Positions 11,071 to 22,755 are shown, counted from the first letter of the stretch. The stretch: DNA of 64,000 nt from Zygaena filipendulae (GCA_907165275.2 CAJRBF020000009.1:124001-188000); one strand, 5' to 3'. A program made the numbers and translations. Notes: generated from the sequence alone by a model not told the origin.

Positions 11071-11943
11071 GAATAAAAAATGATCATGGATCACCAAATG
11101 ATTTTTTCACCCAGAAAAAATGCTATGATGCAGGAATCCATTGATGAAAAAAATCAAATGTAGATTGGAAACAAATAAGTAGATATAAATAGAGAACACA
11201 CCCGAAATGCTGTACACGTTCTATATAGAGATGGGTAATAAACTAATACGTCGTAATAGATTTTGCCGTAATGCGTCAAACAAAAATATAATTTATGGTT
11301 AGATATTTGGCAAAGGAGAAACGGTCCGGCGGAAAAGCGCGTTAATTTCCCTGAGTGGATGCGTCGTGAGAGTGACCTCGCGCTGTCTCATATAGACATG
11401 TGTATATACTTAACACGGCTCTCTATTGGCTTATATATGGACATGTTATTCACCTTAAAGACGATTCTCTATTGGCTTATCATAAAACTTTATATAAACT
11501 TAAAGATTTATTAAAAATTTATGTTTTTTTAATTATTGAAATATTGTCCCAATTTTCTAGTTATAAAATTCATGCTAATTCCATATTATCAATGTCCTTT
11601 ATTTCACAATCTAGAGAACTGTTTCAATTTTTGCTTTGGGCAAATTTTGTGCGATCTACACAGGGTTTTGTTTGAAACTCTATATGACATATTAAGCATT
11701 TAGAAACGGCTGGTGTTAGATACCTAAATACTGAGGACAGAAAATACACTGGATATCGGTACAGTTTGACTGTCGCCTCGCAATCACAGTTCAAACCTTA
11801 TCTGACAGTTGGAATCTGTTGTGGTCAGTTGAAACCTAATCTCACCTGGTATGTCGCAGTGCTCGCAAATACAAAACAAAACATTTTCTATCCTCGACCT
11901 TAAACAAAATGCCGGCCGTTTATAAATGTGCAAATTCTATACA
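11071..11943. other. No recognisable gene
   Basis: AT-rich intergenic or intronic DNA. Two short direct repeats around CTCTATTGGCTTAT occur near 11420 and 11468. The frame at 11400-11675 has no domain, no codon pattern and no homologue in the window. Confidence 0.4.
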
Positions 11944-12585
11944 ACTAGCTGTGACCCACGGTTTCACCCGTGTGAGTTTTGGGAGTAGGAACCTTTGCGG
12001 ACGCAGGTAGAACAACCCGCCAAAGTTTCATCACAATCGGACCAATGGTCCGAAACGCATGGAGGAAGAAGATTCACCTATGACATAGGTATGTACCTAC
12101 ATCCTAAAAAATCATAAATGCTAATGTGAGTCTGTTTATTTTTTACGCTTTCACATTTTTACCATACAGAACCGATCATCATGAAATTTTGCACACACCT
12201 TGTCACCTGTTGTACTAAAAAGGGCATCGAGTACTATAATTTATCGTGAAAAAATTGTCCCTTAACCTTTACATGGCACAAACTATTTTTAACGAAGTAA
12301 AAAATCATAAAAATCTGTTCACTTCTGACGGAGTACAATACTTTAAAAATATTGTAGATTAGCTGACCCCCGCGGTTTCACCCGTGGTAATTTCGGAGCA
12401 ATCGCGGCAATTCCGGAGTAGAAAGTACCCTATATCACTCTGGATCACTGTAGCTCCCAATAAGTGAAAAAAATTCAGAATCGGTTCAGTAGATCCAGAG
12501 ATTACCCCCTACAACGTCACAAACTCACAAACCCACAAACTCATAAACCCACAAACTTTTGCTCTTTATAATATTAGTATAGATC
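11944..12585 (-). mobile_element. Two Helitron-like remnants in tandem, minus strand
   Basis: Both begin, on the plus strand, with the reverse complement of a Helitron 3' end: CTAGCTGTGACCCACGG at 11944 and TAGCTGACCCCCGCGG at 12360, each containing a hairpin such as CCGCGGTTTCACCCGTGG. The second ends at CTTTATAATATTAGTATAGAT (12566-12585). I recognise that string as the 5' end of Lep1-type non-autonomous Helitrons of moths and butterflies. No RepHel protein is present. Confidence 0.5.
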
Positions 12586-12860
12586 AACAAATTGAAAATC
12601 TCTCCCTTTTGTTGATGTCGGTTATAAATCAAAATTTCACTCGGGAAAAACTGGGGACAAGGATCAGAATGTAATGAACACTTAGCCCATAAATAACAGT
12701 CAGTCCTATTTAATATTTTTTAATAATTCAGTCAAGTAGAAAAATCATATAATAACTAAGCGATTGAGTTGACATTGAGAAGTCGAACGTTTTATGTCAA
12801 CTCAAATTAAATTCTCACGCGGCATATTTTTGCAACTCAACGCCCCCGAGGAAATACTAA

Positions 12861-12985
12861 GAGCCTGTCCAGATGAGGCGTTTTACGCGCGAGTAGAGAA
12901 CGCGCGTGTTCCCGACACACTAGAGCCACATAGACCCCGTCTAGCTGATGCTCTCGCGCGTAAAACGCTTCATCTGGACAGGCTC
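12861..12985. mobile_element. Short MITE with 33-34 bp inverted repeats (125 bp)
   Basis: GAGCCTGTCCAGATGAGGCG at the left end is mirrored, with one or two mismatches over about 33 bp, at the right end; the arms are GC-rich (TTTTACGCGCGAG). TAA occurs on both sides (12858-12860, 12986-12988), consistent with a 3-bp Harbinger-type duplication, although a TA duplication with one more base in the arm cannot be excluded. The 64-residue frame across it is an artefact of the palindrome. Confidence 0.65.
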
Positions 12986-12988
12986 TAA

Positions 12989-13640
12989 CACAATATAATA
13001 CTTTATTATACACACAGTCAATTTACATGTCAAATTTTCTCTTTAAACAAAAAAAAACACTCAAATAACAGTTTAGAATTTAGATAAACAACTAATACCG
13101 GTTGGGCAATTTTTAAGAATAAAATAAGATCTAATTACAGGAGCAGTGAAATAAATCAAAACTGAGCATACTTTGTATATTAAAAGCACCAGAGGCACTT
13201 AATATACTTTTCTTTTTTTGTAAATACATACTTAAGATACGTATGTACATACTCAATACAACAAATTTTCGCAATATATATTTTTCTTTTTAAGGTATAT
13301 ATTGTTTCAAAATCCATGGAGTACCCTCGTATAATCAGGGTTTCCTTAATTCAGGATTTTAAACGCAGTGATCGTCTGTGGTGAAATAATTTTGCGCGCG
13401 ATTGGATACATTCTACCCACTTTTAACGAGAAAAAGAATATTATTTTTGACAGCTGGCGCATCGAGTGCCCAACTTTTTTCATAAAAGATTTACGTTCGA
13501 ACTCTTCGGTCATGGAATACTGGTCATGATCCCAGTCTAAAATTCATTACAGTCCGCTATGAAAGTTTTTAAGAACAATACACTTGGGTTTTTTACAGAA
13601 AATAATAAATCAACGTTAAGGCTGTAAATAAAAATTGAAA
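12989..13640. other. No recognisable gene
   Basis: AT-rich DNA between a MITE and the candidate host exon. On the minus strand this would be the start of the intron following that exon. I find no further exon in it. Confidence 0.35.
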
Positions 13641-13645
13641 CTCAC

Positions 13646-13745
13646 CTATCGGTATTTTCTCGCACTCCACGCCGACCATGCCCTTCATCAGCACGAAAGT
13701 CAACAACACTAGGCGCGTAAATCGGAAAAACATTTTGCGGGACAT
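13646..13745 (-). CDS. Candidate host first coding exon with signal peptide
   Basis: The minus strand from the ATG at 13745 (or the internal ATG at 13733) encodes a short basic start MSRKMFFRF, a hydrophobic core LVLLTFVLM, then GMVGVECEKIPIG. This is the layout of a secretory signal peptide followed by the start of an extracellular protein. Coding ends exactly at a good splice donor, GATAG|GTGAGT, with the intron starting at 13645. The adjacent 300 bp upstream are GC-rich and CpG-rich, as at a promoter. It belongs to no repeat seen in the window. The segment CEKIPIG faintly recalls the first cysteine of a Frizzled-type domain, but it is far too short to identify the gene. Further exons would lie to the left or outside the window; none is visible. 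Confidence 0.4.
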
Positions 13746-13756
13746 CTCCTCAGTGC

Positions 13757-14060
13757 GTGTTCCAAGTAAAGTCTCTAGATATAATGACCCTATCACATTT
13801 TGACAATTCGGAACGCGACCGGAACGCTGTTCTTTTTTAAAATTTATGTAGAATTTTCCGCGCGGCCAGTACTAACTCGCTCGTGACGTGGGCGGGCGGC
13901 GCAAAGTTTGCGACGGGAACGATCTCGCTGCGACCTGGCCTCACTGAGCGTCGGCAAGCGACTGGAGGACCGGGCCGACTGGTCGGGTCCCTCCCTTGCG
14001 TCCTCCGAGTCCTCTCCCCTCCCCCCCCCAACCCGCGCGACACGCACGACATATTTTATT
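13757..14060 (-). promoter_or_regulatory. GC/CpG-rich stretch, candidate host promoter or 5' UTR
   Basis: The DNA changes abruptly from AT-rich to GC-rich with many CG dinucleotides (for example GGGCGGGCGGCGC near 13892), directly upstream of the candidate minus-strand exon. No repeat copy of it exists in the window. The several short frames on both strands here reflect base composition and are not called as genes. Promoter function is inferred from position only. Confidence 0.3.
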
Positions 14061-14774
14061 ACTTTTATTTTTCTTTAAGGCTCGGATGCCAGGAAGCACT
14101 GTCTTCGTATTTCGAAGACGACAGACCCTTGCAAATAGACAAATATTGTATGAATAGAAACCCAAGGTTTTGTTTATCATAAAAAAATCGTCAAAGTCAA
14201 TAAGTATGGGAGGAACACGATGACCTGGGGCTGACCTTGAATCAGCCAAGGATGGCTGTGTAGAGTGAAGGTGTTTTGTTCAGCGGTGGATAACAATGAC
14301 AATTTGAAAACTAACTAATATAAATTTAGCACCTACTTGCTTGCTCTACCTATCACTATTTGACTATCTGCGTGGGTATTAGTTAATTGCTAAGTAGAAG
14401 ACGTGTATGATTACTTATAATAGTTAAATAAAGCTATTAAAAGCCGACCTTTCAAATGATTGGAATACCTTTAACTATCGATAAGGCCCGTCAGGTTAAA
14501 TATATCTGTAATTGTCATGGAAATAGAAATACAATCTACAAGATACTAAACACAATATTTAATTAAAATAAAATAGGTATTTTGTTTTAAGAAAAAAACC
14601 CGTTTTAGTCCGTATCTTTCGTATTTTCAACAGAAAAATTCTAGAAAAAATTACAGAGTGGATTCCAAACTCTAAACTAAACTTGCAATAACACGAAGAA
14701 CCCTGTAACAGTCTATTATAGCTTTATTCCTAGTCTCGGTCCATTGGTTTGATTGAGAAACACCCTTTTTAATA
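14061..14774. other. No recognisable gene
   Basis: AT-rich unique-looking DNA between the GC-rich stretch and the hairpin repeat. No coding, RNA or repeat signal is found. Confidence 0.35.
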
Positions 14775-15200
14775 CAGTTGCTCAAAAAGTGGCATATTGC
14801 AGGGACGTATAGCGTTCGGGAAGTGGGCTATTACATACTCGAGCTTTTTCTTTACCTTTTCCGAACTCGTGCGTTCTCTTTCCCAACTGTCAAAAATGGC
14901 GAAACGACTTTGACACACTTTTTGTATTGCGCAACGTAGGTTTCGTATTACTAATACGACTAGCGCCATCTCTTGATCACAGTTGGAACTTAGTTGAGTT
15001 TGTGTTTTTATTATTTTACTAAATTTCTTCATTTTTTTCGCAACTGTTTTAAAAATAGTTGTTCAGTACACGTGCGGAACCGTCATTGCAAAGAGTTCCG
15101 ACTGTCAACCCTCACCTTCGGCTGCGCCTCGGCTCGGGTCGACATTTGTCGGAACTCTTTGCAATGACAGCCTTTCCGCACTTGTAATGAAATATACTAT
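14775..15200 (+). repeat. Hairpin-containing dispersed repeat, copy A (~430 bp)
   Basis: The sequence from AATACAGTTGCTCAAAAAGTG to the bases before ATACTATT recurs in inverted orientation at 22315-22755 with only scattered differences. Its right third is a strong hairpin: GTGCGGAACCGTCATTGCAAAG...(loop with CTTCGGCTGCGCCTCGGCTC)...CTTTGCAATGACAGCCTTTCCGCAC, about 15071-15183. Such a unit is probably a MITE, but I cannot define a target duplication. Peptides read across it are not supported. Confidence 0.6.
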
Positions 15201-15435
15201 TCTCGCACAAGTAGATGCGATCTGAAAATAATTGTTAAAATAAATGCCGTCCGAGGGGGTGGAACATCGTTTATGATGTTGATTTTCCCCTTCGGTCCTC
15301 CAAATTTGCAAGATCATCAAAACTCCGATCCGATCCGATTCCCGCTCGAGCGTCAATCGTTTGCACCTCTTTAATTTCACTAATTTTGCCTTTTTTGTGA
15401 GTATAATCTATATAGTTATACTTACCTATTCATTT

Positions 15436-15660
15436 ATAACGAGCTGTGCCCGTGAATTTGCTTGCGTGGTCATTTAATTTTCTCACGGGAATGGACTATT
15501 TTTTAATTACATACCTAATCCTCCTTTTGTAAAATCGGTTTAAAACCTAGCTTATGTCGATTTTGTGTCCATTATCTTCAGCTAGCTTTGGGAAGTTCAG
15601 TTCTATAGCACGTTTGTAACGTAATTACTTTAGACAGACAGACAAATAGGTAATAATATT
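15436..15660 (-). mobile_element. Helitron-like remnant, minus strand
   Basis: It begins, on the plus strand, with CGAGCTGTGCCCGTGAATTTG, resembling the reversed 3' hairpin end of lepidopteran Helitrons, and ends near GACAGACAGACAAATAGG and TAATAATATT, like their 5' ends. The copy is degenerate and its exact ends are uncertain. Confidence 0.35.
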
Positions 15661-15923
15661 TTGACGTTGGCCAATCTGATATTTATCTAATATGAAAAGA
15701 AAAAAAATCAATGTTTGAACTCACAAACAAAAGGGAGAAGAGCAAGTACTTGATGGAGATTATTTTTGAAAGTGAAACAAAACACTAAACAGCTGTCACT
15801 ACGTATTACCTACTATGTTCCAAAAAGGTTAGCACTTCAACACGCCCCCTTAATTTAATACGTACTACAGCACCGTAATAAATTACACAATACAATTACT
15901 AAAATTAAATCAAATTAAATCAA

Positions 15924-16910
15924 TCACTTCGCCCCCTTAATAGAGTATTTACATAACGAAAACTCTTCTAAAAACTTTCTTAGTTTCGGGCTATGAACAG
16001 ATTTAGTTAAGATGTCAGCTATCATCTTGTCCGTCGATATGTACTCTATTAAAACCTTTTTATCAAGAACACACTCACGAATAAAATGATACTTTATATC
16101 AATATGTTTCGTCCTATTGTGCATCATTTTGTTTCCCGCAATTTTATGCGCCGACTGGTTGTCATTATAAATGACAACTGCCTTACTAGTCATAGTAATT
16201 AAACTATTCAGTAACCTACGCAAGTATATCGCTTCTTTGGAAGCCTGACATAAACCTACATATTCTGCTTCAGTTGAAGACAAGGATACAGTTGTTTGTT
16301 TCCTACTCTCCCATGTGACTACGTTCTTTCCTAATTTCACGACTATACCCGTGAAAGACTTTCTATCATACGCACCGCCCCAATCTGCATCTACGTACGC
16401 ACGCAAATCTGTGTCTCCCGACTTTCGAAATGTTAAACAAAGATTTGAGGTACCTTTAAGATATCTTAAGACTCTTATTGCGCATTTAAAGTGTGTTTCA
16501 TCATAACACGAATTAAACTGGGAAAGAACACTCACAGAATGTGCTATATCGGGTCGCGTATTAACTGCTAAATAATTCAGACATCCTATCAAGCTCTGAT
16601 ATGGCAGTTTGCAAGAAGAATCAGCTGCTTTCTCTAATTTGATTCCCACTTCCATCGGAGTGGTTACAGGGTTTGCGTCACCCATATTAAAGTCACTCAA
16701 GACATTCGGAATGAATTGTTCTTGATCTAGATAAATAACATCTTTATCCCTTCTCAATCTCATTCCTAAAACATGCCTGGCCGTTCCTAAGTCTTTTACC
16801 TTAAATCTTTTCGACAAATCTGCCATTAAACGCTCTTTTTCAGTCACAGAATTATAAAATACAAATATATCGTCAACATATATAAGAACAATTAGTTTTT
16901 TTGTTATCAT
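15924..16910 (-). pseudogene. Copia pol, C-terminal part: RT palm and RNase H
   Basis: This segment carries the second half of the copia reverse transcriptase and RNase H, which degrades the RNA strand of the hybrid. The catalytic motif YVDD lies at about residue 11-14 (LIVLIYVDDIFVF), followed by the thumb region, then RNase H with AYVDADWGG (~168), STEAEY (~212) and YNDNQSAH (~245), and the tail RTKHIDIKYHFIRE. It is separated from the preceding RT part by shifts between 16895 and 16940, one of them at a run of seven A (minus strand, near 16900). Everything inside this segment is open, ending 73 nt before the purine tract. Confidence 0.85.
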
Positions 16911-16937
16911 CTAACTGTTTTTGATATAAACATGGCT

Positions 16938-17501
16938 CTATTTTCGACTGTGTGAAGATAACATTTCACCATCTAACTCATTGAACCAAGCGTTAGATGC
17001 TTGCTTTAACCCGTACAATGATCGCTCAAGCTTACAAACTTTTGTTTCTTGACCTTTAACTATAGCACCCTTTGGTTGAAGCATGTAAATGTTTTCTTTG
17101 ATTTTACCATACAAGAACGCAGTTGTAACATCCCATTGGTCAATAAACCAACCATACTCAACTGCTAAAGAAAATAACATACGTAAAGTACAAGAGCTAC
17201 GTACAACAGGTGAATAAGTTTCAAAATAGTCTATACCACGTACTTGTGTAAAACCTTTCGCTACTAGCCTGGCTTTGTACTTTGTTACCTTGCCGTCGCT
17301 ATCTTTCTTGATTTTAAATATCCATTTACATTGAATCGGTTTTTTGTCAGCTGGAAGTTCAACTAATTTCCATGTCTTGTTCTCCTTCAGTGATTCAAGC
17401 TCTTCATTCATCGCTTTCATCCACAAGTCACTATCAGGTCTAGACAACGCCTCTTCAACCGTCAATGGATCACCATCAATATTAGCTATTGCAACGTTCA
17501 A
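16938..17501 (-). pseudogene. Copia pol, RT N-terminal part
   Basis: It encodes the fingers and start of the palm of the copia RT: KWIFKIKKDSDGKVTKYKAR, then GFTQVRGIDYFETYSPVV, the first catalytic Asp in QWDVTTAFLYG, and CKLERSLYGLKQA. These are strongly conserved copia blocks. The frame closes at 16938 and the sequence resumes in another frame before 16910. Upstream it joins the linker (17502-17910) through a shift near 17520. The formal start at 17501 is not an initiation site, because this is an internal piece of a polyprotein. Confidence 0.85.
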
Positions 17502-17910
17502 TCCATAGTAATCAACGTCTACGTTCTCTTAAGGGATATCTTCGCTCTATTTGTTCAGGAACTACATCAATCTGCGCAGGTATGACTTCCATCTCTGGAT
17601 TTTCATGAAGTTCTGCATGACTCCGTTCTTGCGAGCTGGATGCAGGTTCAATCGTGGAATCTGCTTCCAAGCACTCCTCCACGCTATGTTCATTACTTTC
17701 TGGTGCGGAGTTATTTACAGGTTCTATTTGTTCCTACTCTAGATGTATAGGAACAACTGTTTCTCTCACCACTTCAACCTTTTTATTTCCAGGAAAAACA
17801 TCTTCTAAAAATTTTACGTCTTTCGCAACTGTTACTTTGTAGGTCTTTGGATCTATTAGCCGATATCCTTTCTGGTTGTCTGGATAGCCAATAAAAATCA
17901 AAGGTTCCGT

Positions 17911-19866
17911 TTACTTATCAAGTTTGCGTCTCTTCTGTTTAGGTATCAATCGAAAAGCTAAACATCCGAAAACTTTTAGATGACTTAAATCTATTTCTTT
18001 TCCTGTCCAAAGTTTTTCTGGTACCGCATTAGTCACAGCCTTTGTAGGACTTCTGTTCTTTAAATATACAACAGTATTTACTGCTTCTGCCCAATACTTT
18101 TTACTTAGGTTCGCTTCAGATAGTAATGTTCTTGCCTTCTCAATGATGGTACGGTTTGCCCGTTCTGCCACACCATTTTGTTCTGGTGTATAGTGCACAG
18201 TCGTCTGATGTTTTATACCTGCAGACTTTAAAAAGTTAGTAAATTCTCTATTACAATATTCTTTACCACCATCGGATCTCAAGCATTTTATCGACTTGTT
18301 TGTCTCATTTTCTACTTCCGCCTTATATTCACGAAACTTATCAAAAACTTGACTTTTATTTCTCAAAAAATAAACATGTGTTTTTCGAGTAAAATCGTCA
18401 ATAAATAATAAAACATACTTCGAACCACTAAGTGAGCATTCTTCTATCGGACCGCAAACATCGGTATGTACGATCTCTAGAATTTCACTTGCTTTCGTAC
18501 CTCTATTTTTAAAAGGACTCTTCACAGTTTTTCCTTCAATACAAGGAATACACGGTTCACGTAAATCATTCATGTTAAATTGAATGCCACCGACGAGCAC
18601 TTTTAATTTATCCATATAACTTCGACTTAAATGAGCTAATCTTTTGTGCCAAAGGTTTGAAATATTATTTTCATTTTGACTTGACAATGTCAAATTGACG
18701 ACACAACAATTTTCTTCTTTTAATTCGAAAATTCCATCGACTTCTTGACAGTTCGCAACTAAGCGGTTTTCCTTTTTAATAACACAACCTTCTTTGTCAA
18801 AATTAATATTGTAATTTTTCTTGGTCAAATCGCTCACCGAAATAAGATTCATGGATAAATCAGGGATATGTAAAACATCTTCTAAAAATAGTTTCTCGTT
18901 TCCGCTAACTGAAGGTTCAGCATTCCCTCTTCCTTGTACTCGTAGCTTTTCACCGTTCGGTACCGTTACAATCATATTACCCTTTTCTGGTTTGTACGAC
19001 AACAACTTTTTCTTGTTGTGGGTCATATGATTTGAACAACCACTATCGAGGTACCACTTATCTTTAACGATCGCCTTCTTTGTACTCAGGCAGACATTCG
19101 TAGTTTTAGACCTCTCTTTACATTGGGACGCTTTATGTCCAGGTTCGTGACACTTAAAACATTTATATACAAACTTCTGCTTACGATCTGTGGTTTTAGG
19201 TGTAGATCTTGCTTCATTTTGTACCTTCTTAGTCACAAGAGCTAGTTCAGGATTTAAAGTTGATTGGCTCTGTCGACTTCCTTCTTGCAACAACTTAGTC
19301 TTGATTTGCTCTAATGTGATTTCTTGACCACTGTTATCTACAGCCATTATAAGAGGACTGTATTCAGGAGTCAATCCACCAAGCAAAATCGATATGATCC
19401 AATCGTCGTTTATCTTGGAATCAATATCTGCCAACTGTTGTGTAAGAAACATCCCACTAGAAATGTATTTTTCCATTGATTCAAAGCTCTCTAATTTACA
19501 GTTCCAGAGCTCTCGTTGAAGACGAATTCTTCTACCCCAGCCCTTGTCTTCATAGACCTTCTGTAAATTACACCAAGCTTCTCTCGCTGTCTTGACATTA
19601 TATACATGTACAAAACATTCGGGCTCAAGCAATAAGCAAATCGTTATCCTGGCCTTGCGATCTACATCCTTGTAAGAATCTTCAACCTCTTCTTTTTCAA
19701 TGATATGCCACCAGTTTCGGTTTTCAAGATAGTTTTTTACCATAAACTTCCAGTTTGCATATTCGGATGTACCTTTTAGTTTTTTTATTCCGCTTAATCC
19801 ACAGTTATTTTGTTCAGAGTTATTTTGTTCCGACATATTAAGCACAAAAACACGCAAGCACAACAA
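17911..19866 (-). pseudogene. Copia gag-protease-integrase part of the polyprotein
   Basis: The 651-codon frame holds gag, with a CX2CX4HX4C knuckle at about residue 236 (CFKCHEPGHKASQC), the aspartic protease WYLDSGCSNHM at ~272, and integrase. The integrase has its zinc-binding start near HKRLAHL (~407) and CIPCIEG, then D-D-E residues in VHTDVCGP (~465), RSDGGKEY (~530) and NGVAERANRT (~565). A likelier start than 19866 is the ATG just before SEQNNSEQNN. The frame ends at a TAA (17911-17913), and a second in-frame TAG follows near 17741. Between and after them the same frame still encodes copia linker, so these are premature stops. The product as it stands would lack RT. Confidence 0.88.
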
Positions 19867-19897
19867 TTTACTTTTATTTTATTCTACGATTAGAGTC

Positions 19898-19911
19898 CTG
19901 GGCCCATAACC
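19898..19911 (-). promoter_or_regulatory. Copia primer binding site (half tRNA-iMet)
   Basis: Directly after the 5' LTR, the minus strand reads GGTTATGGGCCCAG. This is the primer site known for Drosophila copia, which uses an internal fragment of initiator tRNA-Met. There is no spacer between the LTR and the site. Confidence 0.8.
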
Positions 19912-20008
19912 TGATGGAGATAATTTTTGAAAGTGAAACAAAACACTAAACAGCTGTCACTACGTATTACCTACTATGTTCCAAAAAGGTTAGCACTTCA
20001 ACAGTACT

Positions 20009-22310
20009 AAATAAAGTCACATATAAATATAAGAATCCATCCACACGGCGACCTTCCCCAACAATGAATACGTACAGATCTCTGCTATTCATAGTCTTTG
20101 TTCGCAGATATTATAATTAGGCATCACATTCAACTATTTACGTTACAAATACCCACAGCCGACAGCGCTCTCTGCAGCACTACAGCTAACAATGCCCGCT
20201 ACCAGCCAATAACGCCCCCACCCTCCTGCCGCTTCAATGCCTCCTCGGCTATTTATAGCGCTGCTTTTTGCATTTACCTTTGCGCTAATGGAGTCTATGT
20301 GCCCATTTCTGTTTTAAAAAGAAAAAAGCCGAACAAAAGTCTGAAAATCAACAACTTCAGTGTAGTCTTACTTTCTCTTGACCGACGAGTTACTAGTTAG
20401 CTGCGTACAGCGCGATGCAGCGCGGTGTGTGCTATGATTAGCAGCAAACAAAAGTTCAGCGCTGCGCACTGGTCACTGGTCAGCAACAGGCGCGTTAGAC
20501 CAGCAGGCGCACTATTTATTCCAGTGTCGATTAGAGAAAACAGTGGACAGTTATAAAAAAATATTTTAGATTGTTGGCCGAAAATATGATCAGTAAACTT
20601 GTTTTAAGTCATAAACCCTAAAATAAAGACACACTGAACTCACAAGAAGCTCTATGTGTATCATAAAGTACATTATATCTAAAATAAAATTTTATAAATA
20701 TCAAATATGATTAACAACACGAAACAGGAGAACAGGGAACCTCCGGTGCGTCCAATGAGTTCCGACTTCCGACAGAATATACACCTATATGTTGGTACCT
20801 ATTGAGAGTTGTCGAAACAGTTTGACTGATGACATACGATACGCCCGTAAGATGTTAATAAACATTATTAGGTATGTCACTCAACAAGTCCTTTTTGAAA
20901 CTACTTGCACCACATATTGAACAGCAAACTCGTACTCATTGAAAGTAGTTTGTGTTGAACCTAGCTGAACTCCTTCCGAAAGTTGGAGGATGCTTTCTTG
21001 CGTATTAATCTGCACCCATCCTTAAATCTCTTGATATTATTATTTTGATCCTATCAACTCAAGGTTGTCTTGAAAAAATTGCATCCAGTAATAAGGTCGC
21101 CTTTTTACTAATTTGTGGTGCAATAAAGCATATTTTATATGATTGTATTGTATTAAACATCGCACAGAAAGAAAGGAATAAACACTCTTTGTACAACCGT
21201 TTACTTAGTTATTCGAATTTGCCGCTTTGGCCTTTGACGCTTCGCAAACTTGTCTTTCGATTGAATAAAACAGTGCAATGCAGGTATAGTGAAACATTTA
21301 ATACTTTTCGTATCTGCATTAAACTTGAATGGCATCATTTTGGCAACATAAATTGAGTGAAGAGGGATCTTCGGACGGATCAAGACGACGCGCGACGTCT
21401 CTGTTATTGTAAGGCGTAATCGTCACCCCGCTACACTCCTACAGCGGACAATGGCGGTGGATCCCGCGCAATGTCACCGCAGAATAGAAACCATTCACCG
21501 ACACTTTGAATACAATAAACTCGCGCCTTCATCCTGCACAATATTAGCAAGCTACTACCCTAGCACTACAACTAGCTCGACGGCCGCGCTCGGTCACAAA
21601 AGGTTTTCTCTAACCAGCTACTTCTTTTTAACACGCTTTTATTAACTTCTCTTGTAACTAACAAACATTCAGCATAGATGTGAAGGGCGGTGAAGATATT
21701 GATTCGATCACGCGTGTAAACAGCTGAACGGATTTGAATAAAACGTGAAATCTTTAAACTTAAAAGTCCTGTGTAAACCCGGGGGCAGCTAGTTGTGCTA
21801 AGAGCCGTGCTCGTCAGCCGATCGCTTAAGTACCTATCTATTTTGATCCAACTAGAACCACCTTCACCGATTTAATTGGAGTCTCTCGACCGCGTCAGCT
21901 TAAGCAAAGTTCCCATCAATTTTGTAATAATATTTTCTGAACTGAAATTTGATGCAGCGCAATTTTAGAATAACAAACCGGGTTCGATGCTGTTTTCGGA
22001 CGGAATGGTTTTATCGACTTCCAATTTATTCAGTTTAGTTTAATGTGTAAGCTCCGGTGTCCCCCCGCAGGCCCTCCCCCGCCCCGGCCACACCTCGCCG
22101 GGATTACTCGGCAGGACCTTAATGAATTTTATTGCTTTAATATTCATTAAGCCGTTCGTAGTAAGATTATTTTCGCACCATTAACTTGTCTATTGATTTG
22201 TGTTAACTACTATATAGTTTACAACCGGTTGATCCCACGACTTTCTCGCGTCGAATTTCTATGAGATTAGAACCGTGCGGGAAATTCTCCAACTTCTACT
22301 AGTTGTATGT
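20009..22310. other. Long stretch without recognisable gene or element
   Basis: This 2.3 kb shows no repeat shared with the rest of the window. GC-rich patches occur near 20400-20510, 21370-21480 and 22060-22110. Small frames such as 21451-21645, which begins at an ATG in fair context, have no recognisable domain and no clear splice sites. It could be host intergenic or intronic DNA with regulatory elements; the sequence alone shows none. Confidence 0.35.
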
Positions 22311-22314
22311 AAAT

Positions 22315-22755
22315 AGTATATTTCATTATAAGTGCGGAAAGCCTGTCATTGCAAAGAGTTCCGACAAATGTCTACCCGAGCCGAGGCGCAGCCGAAGGTG
22401 AGGGTTGACAGTCGGAACTAGTTGCAATGACGGTTCCGCACGTGTACTGAACAACTATTTTTAATACAGTTAGGTACGAAAAAATTAAGCAATTTAATAA
22501 AATATCAAAAACACAACAAACTCAACTAAGTTCCAACTGTGATCAAGAGATGGCGCTAGTCGTATTAGTAATGCGAAACCTATGTACGTTTCGCAATGCA
22601 AAAAATGTGTCAAAGTCGTGTCGCCATTTTTGACAGTTGGCAAAGAGAACGCACGAGTTCGGGAAAGGTAAACAAAAAGCTCGAGTATGTAATAGCCCAC
22701 ATCCCGAACGCTAAACGTCCCTGCAATACGCCACTTTTTGAGCAACTGTATTAAA
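22315..22755 (-). repeat. Hairpin-containing dispersed repeat, copy B
   Basis: This is the reverse complement of the repeat at 14775-15200, matching over its whole length with scattered substitutions and small indels. The hairpin with CGGAAC...GCAATGAC arms lies at about 22331-22442. With copy A it forms an inverted pair about 7.1 kb apart that brackets the copia element. The frame at 22494-22745 is read through repeat and is not a gene. Confidence 0.6.

Larger units (their letters stand above)
15751..20003 (-). mobile_element. Complete Ty1/copia retrotransposon (4253 bp)
   Basis: Two 92-bp LTRs (15751-15842 and 19912-20003) begin TGATGGAG and end TTCAACA on the plus strand, differ at a single base in my alignment, and are flanked by the 5-bp duplication GTACT (15746-15750, 20004-20008). 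The minus-strand order is LTR, primer site, gag, protease, integrase, RT, RNase H, purine tract, LTR, which is copia order. The purine tract AAGGGGGCG adjoins the 3' LTR at 15843-15851. The near-identical LTRs suggest a recent insertion, yet the coding region has several breaks. With LTRs this short, one difference dates the insertion only loosely. Confidence 0.92.

Noticed and set aside
12794..12988. 64-codon frame
   Set aside because: Produced by the inverted repeats of a MITE.
21451..21645. 64-codon frame starting in fair ATG context in a GC-rich patch
   Set aside because: No domain, no repeat of it, no convincing splice sites; too little to call a host exon.
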